Below, piece by piece: positions 1 through 11,158 of a stretch of 64,000 bases of DNA. The DNA comes from Luteibaculum sp964627445. Its GTDB lineage: Bacteria; Bacteroidota; Bacteroidia; Flavobacteriales_D; Luteibaculaceae. A program made the translations under genes and the position numbers. Below the pieces are notes generated by a model, which was given only the letters and a program-made list of their open reading frames with translations, made no database searches and was not told the DNA's origin. The first letter of the stretch is position 1. Each line of letters opens with the position of its first letter. The DNA lies in NCBI GenBank assembly GCA_964627445.1, contig CAZVJF010000003.1:186001-250000 (forward strand), written 5' to 3'.

Positions 1-3000
1 GCATTGTCATGAAGCACGAACTTAGCCACGTCATTGGCATCCAACTGCTCATCGGTACCATCGAACAAGCTGGTGGCATCGGCAACAATATCCTCACAAG
101 TAAACAAGGTGTCGGTGAAATTGGTGAAGCGTCCAGACTGTGAAATACATTCACACTCGTAGCTATCTACGAAATCTACACTTGGACAACCACTGCTATC
201 TGCCACACTAAAGTCGAAGTCTCCATTAAGAATTTCGGGTAAGGTATCGCGCGGCGCTTCTAAAGCAACACTCGCAATAGCGCCCGTGTTGTCTCTAAAG
301 AAGTATGTACCTGCCTTACCTGCTGCAATGTCCACCACAAAGCGGAATCCTGTTGCAGAATCGTTGCACAAGGTATCTACAATGTTTACCAATAGAGTAT
401 CATTGACTGCCACGGTAAGCGATGCTACATCTTCATCCACACACTGCGGTATATCTCTATATAGTAGCGAAAGTACCTCTATCGTTGTATTAGCAACGGG
501 ATCCATTTCTGTTACCGTGAATCCATCGTCCACATCGCTAACAGTGATACCAGGATCGCCATTGATACTGTAGGTCATGTTGTATGGACCATCGAATGGG
601 AAATCGAAAATAAAATCGATATCCTCAAATCTACATACATCCAACTGCGGAGATGAGATAGATACTTGCGGTGAAGGACGAACAAATATCTTCGCTGTAT
701 CCACACTTGGGAAATCACTAGCAGGAATTACACAAGAAGGAGCTAAGCCTTCGTAAGCCACGCTGTCTACAGTATAAAAGCGCGTGGTATCTACATCTTC
801 GATTAGGAAACCATAGTTTCCTGGGAAGTTCGTGTAAGTGCCCGTAACATCTGGGAAACCACCTCCAGGAACACGTCCGGTGTAGTACACAGTTACTTGA
901 TCTCCAAACTGACCATCAATCTCGATGTTTATCGCAGCTTGTCCGCCTTCGCACACTTCGAATTCACCATTGATATTGGCTGAAGGTGCCGTTGTTACGG
1001 TAATATCGGTGAATCCTCTTCCGCTGTTTTCAACACAACGTGGGTTCGATTCATCATCTACCGATACTATTTGCCAGCGCGCCACGGTACCTGGACCTTG
1101 ACTAACTGGAATAAAGTACTCTCCGGCAAGGTTGGTATACGTCTGGATAGGACCTGAAGGCATTCTACGGTATAGAACCGTGATAGCACCTTGACCTTCT
1201 AAGCGTACTCTAAATCCAGGTTGTTCTCCCTCACACACTGCAGTGTCTGCTGTTAGGTGGGTCGCTTTTGCTTTTGGATTTACGTTGATGCGTTTTCCAA
1301 CAGAATCGGTGTTAAAACACATGGGGGTTTGACGTCTGATGATCGTATCTACAAATACTACAGCGGTATCCTTCAGACGTAAGAACTCCGTTACTGGAGA
1401 GAATTCGCTGAGGAACTCGGTTACTGAATCCGTTCCATCGGCTCTGCGAATGGTACGCACAAAGTCGAATGGTCCCTGACCATCAATGGTATAAGTTACC
1501 TGTACTTCGTCATTTTCACATGCTGTTTCCGGATCTACATCTATGGTCATCCGCGGTGTATTACGCACGTTCACTGCTAGTGAATTTCCAACCAATCCAG
1601 GGCACTGCACCCCTGCTGTACGACTGAAAACATTCACGATGTCGTAGCGTACACTTGTGGTTGGACCATCGCTGTATATTACTGATCCTGAATAGGCTAA
1701 AGCCGTGATCGTATCGGTGCGGAGCAAGTTGTTGGTTCCGCCATCGCGTACCTCAATTACCACGAATACGGTACCTGAACCGGTAACTGTGATTGGGAAA
1801 TCCAGTGAATCTCCTTCACACACTGTAAGCGTATTGGTATTGTCGAAGTTCGCTGTTGCTTCAGGATTCACCTGGAAGAATGCCGTATCGGTAGGCTCCG
1901 TGATACAATTGGTTGGTGTACCGTTGTTAGCTGCCGAGTTATCCCTAAGATTCTGTATCGTTACAAAAGAACGATTAAAACCTGGCGCGGGTAAAGGCGC
2001 ATTGGGATAGGTAAAGGTGGCCTCAAAGTTTCCTGATGCATTTGCTGGTGGTGTTACCGCCTGGTTCGTTGCGATAACGGTACCGTTCACGTACACATCA
2101 AACAGGAAGCTTGCTGTACCGGTAACTTCCACTTCCAGGTTAAAGTTGTCGCCCACGCACACATTCGAAGGATTCACCTGGAAATCAATCTCCGGGTTGG
2201 GGAATATCTCCAAAGTCTCCGTAAACGGATTGATCGGAGCGTACACGCTATCACAACCTGTGTTTAGGTTTAAGATTCTGCGCAGTCTGTACGTAGTGGT
2301 TGCCGATGGCGCCACCTTGAAGAAAGATTTTGCCTGTGTGATGGTAGCAGAATCTTGTACTCCGTTTCTCAAGTAGAAAATGCGATATGGGTAATCGAAG
2401 TTTCCACCCACTGGTTCTGGGAATACCGTGATGGTAGCACTATCCCCAGCACACAATTGGTTAAAGTCTATATCAAAAGACTGTACCGAAGGTGTTGGAT
2501 TGATAATAACTTCTGCAAAGCCAATAGTAGCTCCCGATGTACATTGTGGGGTGTTGCTATCTGCAATACTGTCAATAACTACAATGTAATCTCTAGGCTC
2601 TGGTAAGCAAAGTGTAAAGGTATTTAGGCCCGTAGAAAGACCCGTAAGAACCGTATCACCGTCTACATTGGGTAGGCCCGGTGCTGTACCGCTAAAGCTG
2701 AAACGTACATCGAGTGGCGCTCTTCCGCGCAAGAAATATTGCAGTGATACGCAATTGCCTTCACACACTTCGTCTTCACCGTTAAACAATTCGGCTTCTG
2801 GTTGCTGGTTTACCGATATGGTTCTACAGTTCGGAGAATTGTTTACACAAGCGTTGGGTCCTGTTGCATCTTCAATGCGTGTTACACAATAGGTTGTTGT
2901 GGTACCTGGAGCAACGGTTACTTGTACATCCAATCGGCCATCTCCATCATTATCTACACTAGCCGTTCTGGTAAAGGTGTTGGTACCATCGCTGTAATCG

Positions 3001-6000
3001 AAGATGAATGGTCCGTTGCCCGTGAAGTTAAAGGTAATTACCGAAGATGGACCGTTGAGACAACGCGGGTTATTCGTTGTGCTTATTTGTACTGTTGGCG
3101 TAGGCGCAACTTCTACCGTAACGGTATCCATACCTGGAGCATCGCAAATGGTTCCATTGGTATTGCGCGATACTTGGGTAATGTAATACTTGTTAGTCCC
3201 TACCTGCGGAACTACCGTTGCACTACCGTTTACCGATCCTGCAGGAATGGTTACAAAACCACTTCCTCCACGAGAATTCTCAAAGAAGATGGTCTTCTCG
3301 CCATTTGCAGGCGACTGGAAGTTGAGCTGTATGCTGGAATTTTGGCAAACCACGGTATCCTCTAAACCTGGATCGATTTCGATGCTTGCGGTCGGAGTAC
3401 TGAAGATACGGTACGATCTCGGTAGTAAATCCTCGGTAATGCACCCACCTCTAGGTCTTAAGTAAGACACTGTTTCTACAGTGATGATTACTGGATCACC
3501 TGCCTGTTTAGGCTTCATCCACACAAACTGCGTTCCTGGAGACAACACATAATTGGTATCCAGAACCGCTGGGTTGGTAGCTTGGAAACGCGCTACTACG
3601 GAATCCTCGGCTGTTACCGAAATACGCAAGCGAACGCTGTCGCCCAAACACAAGCTGGTACGATTTGCTGTGTATGTTAAAGTTGGGTTTTCTATAACCT
3701 GTACCTCTTCACACTGATCTACGTTCAGCTCGCAGTTCTCATTGTCTACAATACGATCCAAGCACAAGGAAATATCTCCATTGGTAGGATTGAAGGTAAA
3801 TAGATTAACCCCTGTATTGTTTAGAGTTCTTGTAAAGGTAAAGGGTATACCACCATCGGTACCTGTGAAATAGGCTGTCATGGGTAGGTCGCCATTCACA
3901 TCAACCACATAAGAAACCTCTTCCCCATCGCAGATGGTATCGTTAAAGGTGCGGAACTCATTTAAGATTAGCGGAGCGCCCACCCCAATGGTTATCGATT
4001 CTTGCCCAACCGCTACATCTCCTTCACAGCTAGGCGTATTGGCATCAAAAACTTCTACCAGTTCATAGGTAGTTGTAACTGTAGGTTGTAGGGTGATAAC
4101 GGTATCCAACAAGTTGTTTACGTTGTTGAATACAATAGTAGAATCTTGTGTACCGTCATTGTAGGTAAAGGTTACCGGGTAACGGTCTACCTCTGTTAAA
4201 CGTACTACAACATCCAAAGACTGACCGTTACAGATGTCCTGATCATTGGTTAAGAAAGCCACTTTAGGAGCATCCTTAAAAGTTAGATCTCTACGTACTA
4301 TGGTATTGTTTGCACATCCTGGCATGTCAGCATACTCAATGTTTCTGAGGATTACTGCTCCATTTTGCGTAATGCTATGGGTTTCTAATACACCACCATC
4401 AGCAATGCTGTTGGTCGTCTCTACGGGATCATTGTAGAATGTGTAGGTAACATTAAACACACCGGTATCAGGCTGCGCGTCCAATATGATATCCTGACTC
4501 ACCCCTTCACAGGGCTCCACAGGATCCAATTCGAAATCTCCTGTTGGTGTAGGACGTACGTATATACGGGCCGTTCCTAATTGCTCAATCGGACATGCGT
4601 TATTAAGACTGTTGGTTACCGTACCGTTGTAGTCTACTATGTTTTCGCCTAGGCGCAACTCACTAGCAATTACCGTTCTTTTCGATGGGCTATCATTTTG
4701 AGAAGCAGTAAAGATTCGCTGCGAACCACTAGGTGTAATGGCAAAAGGAATCGTGAATTCACCAGTTCCTTCCATGATTACCGTAAACTGACCGTTTTGG
4801 CCCTCACAAATGGTGGTATCTCCAACCAAACGCACTGTTTTGGTTTCCGCAACCTCAATGGTAGCTACGCCAGCAAACTCGTTGGGGTCTGTTACTGAAC
4901 TCGCAAAATTGTTGGTGGTAACCTCTGCGATAACTAGGCTTAATGAGCCCGATACAGAAGGTGTGTAGGTTACTGGAACATTATCTTGTACTCCAAACAA
5001 AGTATCTCTTACCGAGTTTGCGTTATCCACAATCACCACATCATAAGCGGGTGTTGGGTTATCAAATGAGAAGAACAGGGTAGTTTCCTCACTCAAACAG
5101 ATACTCTCATCACCGCTAATAGCTGCAGTTTTATTATCCACCACATCTACGGTAATACATTGGTTAGGACTTATGCTACATCCACCATTTACGGCACCAC
5201 TATTTTGCGTTACATCGGTAATACAATAGGTAGTGGTGACACTCGGATTAACGGTAATAATAGAGGTATCTGGGTTTTGGATATTCACTTGCAATGTAGC
5301 ATCTGGGTTTTGCGGTACCCCATTAGCCGTGTAGCTTACTTCCACGTCTCCAGATCCTGCACCAACAAAACCTGTTCCTGAGAATATAAGGTCTGTTTCA
5401 CCGCCATTTACTATGGTTAAAGAGCTGGCCTCTAACTTAGCAGTTGGCTTTGGTCTCACACTAAAGTTAAGATCAGCGGGTAGGTTTAAGGTATTCTGAC
5501 AAATAACATTGTTCGGAGAAACCGCAGTGATAGACACTACGCCCAAAGTAACATCCCCCGTATCATTGGGTGTCCAAGTGTACTGTACACTGTTTCCAGC
5601 AGTACCTGAAGGTAAGTTTACATTTTGGTTGGTTTCTGGAGATCTTAAATCCACAAAGACATCGCCTGCTCCTGTTAGGTACTCTACAGTAAATGGTATG
5701 GCATTATCCTGGCAGTACACCCCGCCTCCTGTTAAATCTATAGTGGGTGTGGGGTTAACAATTACAGTAGCAGACTCCGTAGCGTTGTTACAAGCTGGTG
5801 CCGCATCTACATACGCTAGCTGGGTAACCGAGTATGTTTTGGTTGTAGCCAGGTTTTCTTGCTCAGGAAGATTTATAATAGATCCTGCAGGAGCTGTACC
5901 CGATTGAATAACGTTATTTAGCTCATCCTCAACGGTGTAGTTAATCTGCTTACCGTTTCTTCCTGTAATTTCAAGTGTTAATTGTACATCGCTGCCTTCG

Positions 6001-9000
6001 CATACTTCATCTTCACTTAAAGTAAGCGTTGCTTCAGGTACCTCACGTACTTCTAAATCTACTTCAGAGTCATCGGTGTACACACAGGCAGGATTCGAAT
6101 TGTCCGTGATTTGAACCAATTTAATCGTAGCATCCTGATTAAAGGGAGGAAGCGTAATGTTTAAGTTTCCTCCTACGGTTGGGTTGGGATGCGTAATTAC
6201 CGGGTCATTGTTTACTTGGTACTGCACCTCGTATTCTGGAGCGGTACCATTGGTAAGTGCTAAAACGATATCGGTATTTTGTCCAGCACAAATTGGGTTG
6301 GATGATAGCGTTAAGCTTACATCGGGTTTCTCGGTAACCGTTACTGTAACACTAGGTGTTCCGATTGCGCTGGCACAGCCATCTCCTGAAGCATCGGTTA
6401 CACTGCTCACCGTATAGGTTGTAGTTTGCGAAGGACTAACACTCAGCGTTGTATCTTGACTGGTGCTAAAGGTTCCGAAGTTGTCTATCGTTACTGTAAA
6501 GGGAGCTGTGCCTTCAAGGTCTACAAAAAGATCGGTGCTTTGTTGCTCGCAAATGGTAGCATCTCCTGTAAAAGCCACTGTTGGTCTTGGGTTTACAGAA
6601 ATATCAAAGTTTTGGTTGATACCGCTCAAGCACTGAACACCGTTGCCGTCTACCTCTTGAATTGTTTTTAGAACAATGTTGTAATCTCCTACCCTAGAAA
6701 TCACTAATTCTGCTTCATCGTTTCCGTCAGGGGTTAGGATAGCCGTTTGGTTTCCTTCTCCATTAATTTCATAGGTAATCTCGTACTGTGTTGCTCCTGA
6801 GTTTGGTGCCTGCGTAAAGCTTCCCAAGAAAGTAACAGGCTCGTTATCACAAGCTGTAAGTTTGTTGGGTGAAAAACTTACTTGAGGTGCCTGACGTACG
6901 GTAACGTTAGCAGTGTTTCCTGCCGCGCCATTACCATCACATTTCGCTGCCGATGCTTGTGTGTACACGCGAGTACGTACAAAGCTATAAGTTCCTACTG
7001 GTAAGAAGGGTACCGTAACGGTTTTGGTCTCTCCTGCCAAACCAGAAATGGTTCCAGCAAAGTTCCCGTTGGTAGTGGCATAATCTAGGAAAATGGTTCC
7101 CGTTCCTCCAGTGAATACCACCTCGAAAGTAGCATCCGTAAACTGACAGATTTGAATGTTGTTTTGATTTACGCGGATATCGGCTGCTGGCACCAACTGC
7201 TCAAAACCAGTAACGGTATCGTTGATGGTGGTATTACATGCCAAACCAGACTGGTATGCAACGCTTAGCAATATAATGGTATCGTTAGCATTACCCCCTC
7301 CAGTTCCAAAAGTGAGCACATCTCCGTTGCGTACACCATTTCTTGTAACGGTAGCCCCGTTAACATTAAACTGTGCTTGAAAGTCAATATTGTCTGGAAG
7401 CGAGATGGTTACAGGCAGATCGTCACCATTACAAATGGTATCTGGTGCTGTTATAGATGCTGCAATTTCATCCAGCACTATCACGTCAAACTCTTGTCCT
7501 GGCGTACCCACACAACCATTAGTGGCATCGCTAACTACGTCCAACACAAAAGTGGTGTCCTCCGTAAGTGAGAACATTTCTGGAGTATTGCGCAATTGGG
7601 TTGTAGTGTTTACGTTGTTGAAGGTACCCGTGCTAAATACGCCACCATTTTTGTAGGAGATGGTGTAGTCAATGTTAATCTCTTGGGGCAGACCAAAGTC
7701 ATTATCATTTCCACCCGAAACTTCTGTCGTTAAGGGGTAAGATGTGCCAAAGCAAGCTACATCAGGTGATGTAATAATCAACTGTGGAGCACGGTTACGT
7801 ATGATAACCACTCTGCTGTTATCATCAGTTGGAGTAGCGTTGGTGCAAACATCATCAGATACCGAAGTAAGGGTGAATGCTGTATCTCCCCCTAGGCTAA
7901 TTCCCGATATCGGTATAAACACCTCACGGTTATTAACATAATTTCCGGCCTCTGCTTGCAGTAAAGTAAACACTTCTGTATTGCTGCCACCGATACCGTC
8001 TTCTGCTAAAAAGCTAACTTCAAAAGGTGCAACACCCGTGAGGCCTACTCTAAATCCAGCTTGCTCTCCTGGACACACCGCGGTGTCTGCAGGCGTAAGT
8101 AAGGTTACATCGGGAAGGTCGTTTACGTTTACAAAAACCGAATCATCAAGCCCCTCACAGTCAGGGAAATTCTGAGCTACAATGTTTCTCAAATAAACGT
8201 AGCCTGAATCGGTTACCGTTATAGGCGGGAAGGTTCTTGATCTAGGAATAGGATTCAGGATCTGGCGACTCAAGGTATTGCCTTCGTATACAATATCGAA
8301 ATCAAAACCTGTGGGATCATCTCCTTCATTAATGGTAACAGTAACCTCTACTTGGTTATCTACACCATCATTACATACTTCTGATGTGTTTAAAGAAATT
8401 TCTGCTTGAGGAACATCGTTTACATCTAGTGTTAAAGGTCCCACCGCTTCTACACGTGAACAGCTTACTGCGTTATCGGTAGACTGAATGTTTACCACCT
8501 CGTAGGTTACCGAATCTAACGGAGCTACCAAGAAATCACGGTCGGTATACGAAGTAAACTGAGGACCGTTTGCCAGGCCTAAGTATTCTACGTCAAAGGT
8601 TCCGTTCAATGCGGGGTTAACAACAGAATTGCGTTCTACGGTAATTAATGTATTTCCGTATCCATTAAAATCAAAAAGAAGCTTGGCATCATTCCCAAAG
8701 CAAATAGCATCTATGGACTGTGCAATATTATCTACATCTACTATGTCAAAAGCTGTCACATCGGGAAGTTGGTAAACGTAGAATACAAACTCCTCCCCTG
8801 TAATTGGGGTAACGCAGTCATCATTTGGGTCTGAGGTATTGCGCTCATCTTCCAGCTCTGTAAAGGTTACCGTGTATGTTCTTCCAGCCAATAGAGCAGG
8901 AGTAACTACGCTATCTATATTAAAGGTAAACGGAGAGCCACTACCACCGTTGGTAGTTTCAAAGGTGTAGCTTCCACCTAAATTGTCTGTAATGGTTCCT

Positions 9001-11120
9001 CTTACCGTATAATCACCAGAACCACCTATTGGGTCTACAGAAACCGTAAAGTCTAGTTGGTCTCTGTCAGTATTACACACTGTGTCTTCAGCAAGCGTTA
9101 TATCCTGAAGGGTTGGGCTTTGATATACCGTTACCGAGTTGGATACCGAGTTCGCTCCTGGTAAAAAAGTGTTGCCACAGTTATCTGCATCTTCAATTTC
9201 CAGGATATCATAAGTAATTAATACTGAATCGGCATTATTTGGAATAGTGGGAAACAAGCTTACCGTTCCGTTGGTCGCGTTGGTCGTGTAGGTCACATTA
9301 CCTTGAGACTGAGGTCCTGCGTTGTTTACGTTGGAGATACTGTCTAGGGTAATTGTAAACGGTGCGTCTCCTGTAAGGGTAAACGCCAACTCTGCTGCTT
9401 CGCCCTCACATAACTGCAGCGGCGTATTGAATGCTGCAGATGCTGTAGGTCTGGATTTGTACTGGAAGGAAACCGACTCATTTAATTCAGCTTCATTCTG
9501 GGTACATGCATTGCCGTCTTCTAAGGCCACTGCTATAATCTCATAAGTAACATCACTGGCAAGTACCCCACCCATACCATCGTAATCATTGGGATCTATG
9601 TTTACCGTACCATTATTTACACCCACCAACTGTGGAAAGGTGTAGTTAAAGCCCATGTTATCGGTAATGCGATAGGTAAAATCAAAATTTGCTTGTCCTG
9701 TGTATTGCAGTGTTAAGGTGTAAATGTCGTTCTCGCATAATGCAGATGGCCCAGAAAGGTCCACTGTAGGGTTGGCATTTACATTAACGTTATCTATATG
9801 GTTTTGAGTAGGGTTGTAAGTACAAACCTCATCTTGGATTTGCAGCACCTCTACTTGATTTCCACCAATGACGTAAGCTGCAGAATCTTGAAGGTTTACC
9901 AGTTCGTTTGCACCAGCAGAAACATTGCTATAGGTAACACCATTGAAGGAAATATTATAGGTTACCGCACCTTGGGTATTCAGCGAATCGATGTCTACGT
10001 TTAATACCGCTTCGTTACAAATCTCTGTAATTAGGTTTCCACTTGCATCATTAAATTCTGTAGCGGTAAGCGCACGCTCCTGATAGATATCTGGTGCTCC
10101 CAAGGTAAAATCTGTGCTGTCTCGTGGGTCATTATTCTCCACCATGATTCCCCCACCAAACTCAGATACCAGCTGGCTAAAGTCGATACGTACGGAATCT
10201 ATGTTATTCGATATGGTATTGGTAGCAAAAGAAATATTTCCTACCACCGCTCCGCCAACCATGGCCGAGCTAAATGCGGCATCATCAACCACAGTTGTTC
10301 CTGCAGCGCCTTCGAAGAAAACCACATCATAAGTCCCCGTAATGGACCCATTACCTGTTACTTCTACTTCAATATTAAACTGATCGCCTTCGCAATAGGT
10401 ATTGTTCAAAGCAGAACCACCGTTAGGACCATTAAGACGGGTGTAGGAAACCACTTCTGGTTTCGGGTTTACCGTTATGTTACCCAGGTTTATGGGTGCT
10501 GCATCCGACTCGCAGCCATTGGCGTCCTCAATCTTAACGAAATCTATTTTGTAAGTATCAATAACATCATTAATGCCAAGCTCAAAAAACTTAACTGTAT
10601 CGATATTATTAGCAATTGTTCGGGTCTTCACTACATCATCCACCTCAAAGAAAACTTCAAAAGGTGGTGTACCTGTAAAATCAGCTGCTAGGCGAAAGGT
10701 ATCTTCCTCGGCAACATTAGCATTTACGATGGTAAAGCTATTGCTGATAGGCAAGGGATTGATTTGTGCTGCCAAAATTGTAGCACTTTCGGCACCATAA
10801 GTAAATACGGTACCGTTGTCATCAACAATGCTATCTACCGTTAGGGTAGATTCCATGGTCACATTGTTAACAATAATATTTTGCGTACCCGTAGTAGAAT
10901 ACTGCACAGAAAGTGCAGGGCCGTTGTTTACGTTGTAAAAAACATCGAAGGGAGCGGTGAGGCTACTACCGTTTTGGTTTACCTCTACCTGGAAGATGGC
11001 GTTATCTCCACTACAAATATCCCCACCGGGGTAGGTAGCGGTAACACTGGGTTGCGCCATTGCTGCCAGACCAAGGAAGCTGAAAACAACGGCTAGGAGT
11101 TGCTGATAAAATTTCTGCAT
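1..11120 (-). CDS. Giant Ig-like repeat surface protein, probable T9SS cargo (3' end outside window)
   Basis: The frame is open from ATG 11120 to the left edge, more than 3,700 codons without a stop. It begins with a signal peptide of about 23 residues ending AAMAQ. The rest is roughly three dozen tandem Ig-like units of about 105 residues. Each unit starts with a Cys motif (often CEGE, CEGD, CNGD or CENDE), continues with a hydrophobic strand and a G-x-x-PF-type segment, and ends in T-x-Y-x-V followed by D-x-x-x-C, so one disulfide per repeat is plausible. The last visible part switches to a different Cys-x-Cys module also found in the protein at 27518. Repeats of this kind occur in SprB-like adhesins and other type-B T9SS cargo; the sorting domain would lie beyond the window. 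Start is 38 bp after the OmpA-family gene, so cotranscription from the porP/sprF-like promoter is likely. Adhesion or gliding function is inference. Confidence 0.85.
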   Translation of the reverse strand, partial: MQKFYQQLLAVVFSFLGLAAMAQPSVTATYPGGDICSGDNAIFQVEVNQNGSSLTAPFDVFYNVNNGPALSVQYSTTGTQNIIVNNVTMESTLTVDSIVDDNGTVFTYGAESATILAAQINPLPISNSFTIVNANVAEEDTFRLAADFTGTPPFEVFFEVDDVVKTRTIANNIDTVKFFELGINDVIDTYKIDFVKIEDANGCESDAAPINLGNITVNPKPEVVSYTRLNGPNGGSALNNTYCEGDQFNIEVEVTGNGSITGTYDVVFFEGAAGTTVVDDAAFSSAMVGGAVVGNISFATNTISNNIDSVRIDFSQLVSEFGGGIMVENNDPRDSTDFTLGAPDIYQERALTATEFNDASGNLITEICNEAVLNVDIDSLNTQGAVTYNISFNGVTYSNVSAGANELVNLQDSAAYVIGGNQVEVLQIQDEVCTYNPTQNHIDNVNVNANPTVDLSGPSALCENDIYTLTLQYTGQANFDFTYRITDNMGFNYTFPQLVGVNNGTVNIDPNDYDGMGGVLASDVTYEIIAVALEDGNACTQNEAELNESVSFQYKSRPTASAAFNTPLQLCEGEAAELAFTLTGDAPFTITLDSISNVNNAGPQSQGNVTYTTNATNGTVSLFPTIPNNADSVLITYDILEIEDADNCGNTFLPGANSVSNSVTVYQSPTLQDITLAEDTVCNTDRDQLDFTVSVDPIGGSGDYTVRGTITDNLGGSYTFETTNGGSGSPFTFNIDSVVTPALLAGRTYTVTFTELEDERNTSDPNDDCVTPITGEEFVFYVYQLPDVTAFDIVDVDNIAQSIDAICFGNDAKLLFDFNGYGNTLITVERNSVVNPALNGTFDVEYLGLANGPQFTSYTDRDFLVAPLDSVTYEVVNIQSTDNAVSCSRVEAVGPLTLDVNDVPQAEISLNTSEVCNDGVDNQVEVTVTINEGDDPTGFDFDIVYEGNTLSRQILNPIPRSRTFPPITVTDSGYVYLRNIVAQNFPDCEGLDDSVFVNVNDLPDVTLLTPADTAVCPGEQAGFRVGLTGVAPFEVSFLAEDGIGGSNTEVFTLLQAEAGNYVNNREVFIPISGISLGGDTAFTLTSVSDDVCTNATPTDDNSRVVIIRNRAPQLIITSPDVACFGTSYPLTTEVSGGNDNDFGLPQEINIDYTISYKNGGVFSTGTFNNVNTTTQLRNTPEMFSLTEDTTFVLDVVSDATNGCVGTPGQEFDVIVLDEIAASITAPDTICNGDDLPVTISLPDNIDFQAQFNVNGATVTRNGVRNGDVLTFGTGGGNANDTIILLSVAYQSGLACNTTINDTVTGFEQLVPAADIRVNQNNIQICQFTDATFEVVFTGGTGTIFLDYATTNGNFAGTISGLAGETKTVTVPFLPVGTYSFVRTRVYTQASAAKCDGNGAAGNTANVTVRQAPQVSFSPNKLTACDNEPVTFLGSFTQAPNSGATQYEITYEINGEGNQTAILTPDGNDEAELVISRVGDYNIVLKTIQEVDGNGVQCLSGINQNFDISVNPRPTVAFTGDATICEQQSTDLFVDLEGTAPFTVTIDNFGTFSTSQDTTLSVSPSQTTTYTVSSVTDASGDGCASAIGTPSVTVTVTEKPDVSLTLSSNPICAGQNTDIVLALTNGTAPEYEVQYQVNNDPVITHPNPTVGGNLNITLPPFNQDATIKLVQITDNSNPACVYTDDSEVDLEVREVPEATLTLSEDEVCEGSDVQLTLEITGRNGKQINYTVEDELNNVIQSGTAPAGSIINLPEQENLATTKTYSVTQLAYVDAAPACNNATESATVIVNPTPTIDLTGGGVYCQDNAIPFTVEYLTGAGDVFVDLRSPETNQNVNLPSGTAGNSVQYTWTPNDTGDVTLGVVSITAVSPNNVICQNTLNLPADLNFSVRPKPTAKLEASSLTIVNGGETDLIFSGTGFVGAGSGDVEVSYTANGVPQNPDATLQVNIQNPDTSIITVNPSVTTTYCITDVTQNSGAVNGGCSISPNQCITVDVVDNKTAAISGDESICLSEETTLFFSFDNPTPAYDVVIVDNANSVRDTLFGVQDNVPVTYTPSVSGSLSLVIAEVTTNNFASSVTDPNEFAGVATIEVAETKTVRLVGDTTICEGQNGQFTVIMEGTGEFTIPFAITPSGSQRIFTASQNDSPSKRTVIASELRLGENIVDYNGTVTNSLNNACPIEQLGTARIYVRPTPTGDFELDPVEPCEGVSQDIILDAQPDTGVFNVTYTFYNDPVETTNSIADGGVLETHSITQNGAVILRNIEYADMPGCANNTIVRRDLTFKDAPKVAFLTNDQDICNGQSLDVVVRLTEVDRYPVTFTYNDGTQDSTIVFNNVNNLLDTVITLQPTVTTTYELVEVFDANTPSCEGDVAVGQESITIGVGAPLILNEFRTFNDTICDGEEVSYVVDVNGDLPMTAYFTGTDGGIPFTFTRTLNNTGVNLFTFNPTNGDISLCLDRIVDNENCELNVDQCEEVQVIENPTLTYTANRTSLCLGDSVRLRISVTAEDSVVARFQATNPAVLDTNYVLSPGTQFVWMKPKQAGDPVIITVETVSYLRPRGGCITEDLLPRSYRIFSTPTASIEIDPGLEDTVVCQNSSIQLNFQSPANGEKTIFFENSRGGSGFVTIPAGSVNGSATVVPQVGTNKYYITQVSRNTNGTICDAPGMDTVTVEVAPTPTVQISTTNNPRCLNGPSSVITFNFTGNGPFIFDYSDGTNTFTRTASVDNDGDGRLDVQVTVAPGTTTTYCVTRIEDATGPNACVNNSPNCRTISVNQQPEAELFNGEDEVCEGNCVSLQYFLRGRAPLDVRFSFSGTAPGLPNVDGDTVLTGLSTGLNTFTLCLPEPRDYIVVIDSIADSNTPQCTSGATIGFAEVIINPTPSVQSFDIDFNQLCAGDSATITVFPEPVGGNFDYPYRIFYLRNGVQDSATITQAKSFFKVAPSATTTYRLRRILNLNTGCDSVYAPINPFTETLEIFPNPEIDFQVNPSNVCVGDNFNLEVEVTGTASFLFDVYVNGTVIATNQAVTPPANASGNFEATFTYPNAPLPAPGFNRSFVTIQNLRDNSAANNGTPTNCITEPTDTAFFQVNPEATANFDNTNTLTVCEGDSLDFPITVTGSGTVFVVIEVRDGGTNNLLRTDTITALAYSGSVIYSDGPTTSVRYDIVNVFSRTAGVQCPGLVGNSLAVNVRNTPRMTIDVDPETACENDEVQVTYTIDGQGPFDFVRTIRRADGTDSVTEFLSEFSPVTEFLRLKDTAVVFVDTIIRRQTPMCFNTDSVGKRINVNPKAKATHLTADTAVCEGEQPGFRVRLEGQGAITVLYRRMPSGPIQTYTNLAGEYFIPVSQGPGTVARWQIVSVDDESNPRCVENSGRGFTDITVTTAPSANINGEFEVCEGGQAAINIEIDGQFGDQVTVYYTGRVPGGGFPDVTGTYTNFPGNYGFLIEDVDTTRFYTVDSVAYEGLAPSCVIPASDFPSVDTAKIFVRPSPQVSISSPQLDVCRFEDIDFIFDFPFDGPYNMTYSINGDPGITVSDVDDGFTVTEMDPVANTTIEVLSLLYRDIPQCVDEDVASLTVAVNDTLLVNIVDTLCNDSATGFRFVVDIAAGKAGTYFFRDNTGAIASVALEAPRDTLPEILNGDFDFSVADSSGCPSVDFVDSYECECISQSGRFTNFTDTLFTCEDIVADATSLFDGTDEQLDANDVAKFVLHDN

Positions 11121-11158
11121 GTCGGTATGCTATAGTATTACTAGGGCGCTTTTACTTA

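Noticed and set aside
286..11096. Many plus-strand open frames of 60-190 codons across the first 11 kb
   Set aside because: They lie on the antisense strand of the giant repeat gene, have Ser/Thr/Val-rich composition produced by its codons, and show no domains or starts of their own.
1..11120. Regular spacing of similar sequence that might suggest a CRISPR array or DNA satellite
   Set aside because: Spacing is about 315 bp and the similarity is at protein level only; there are no short identical repeats with unique spacers.
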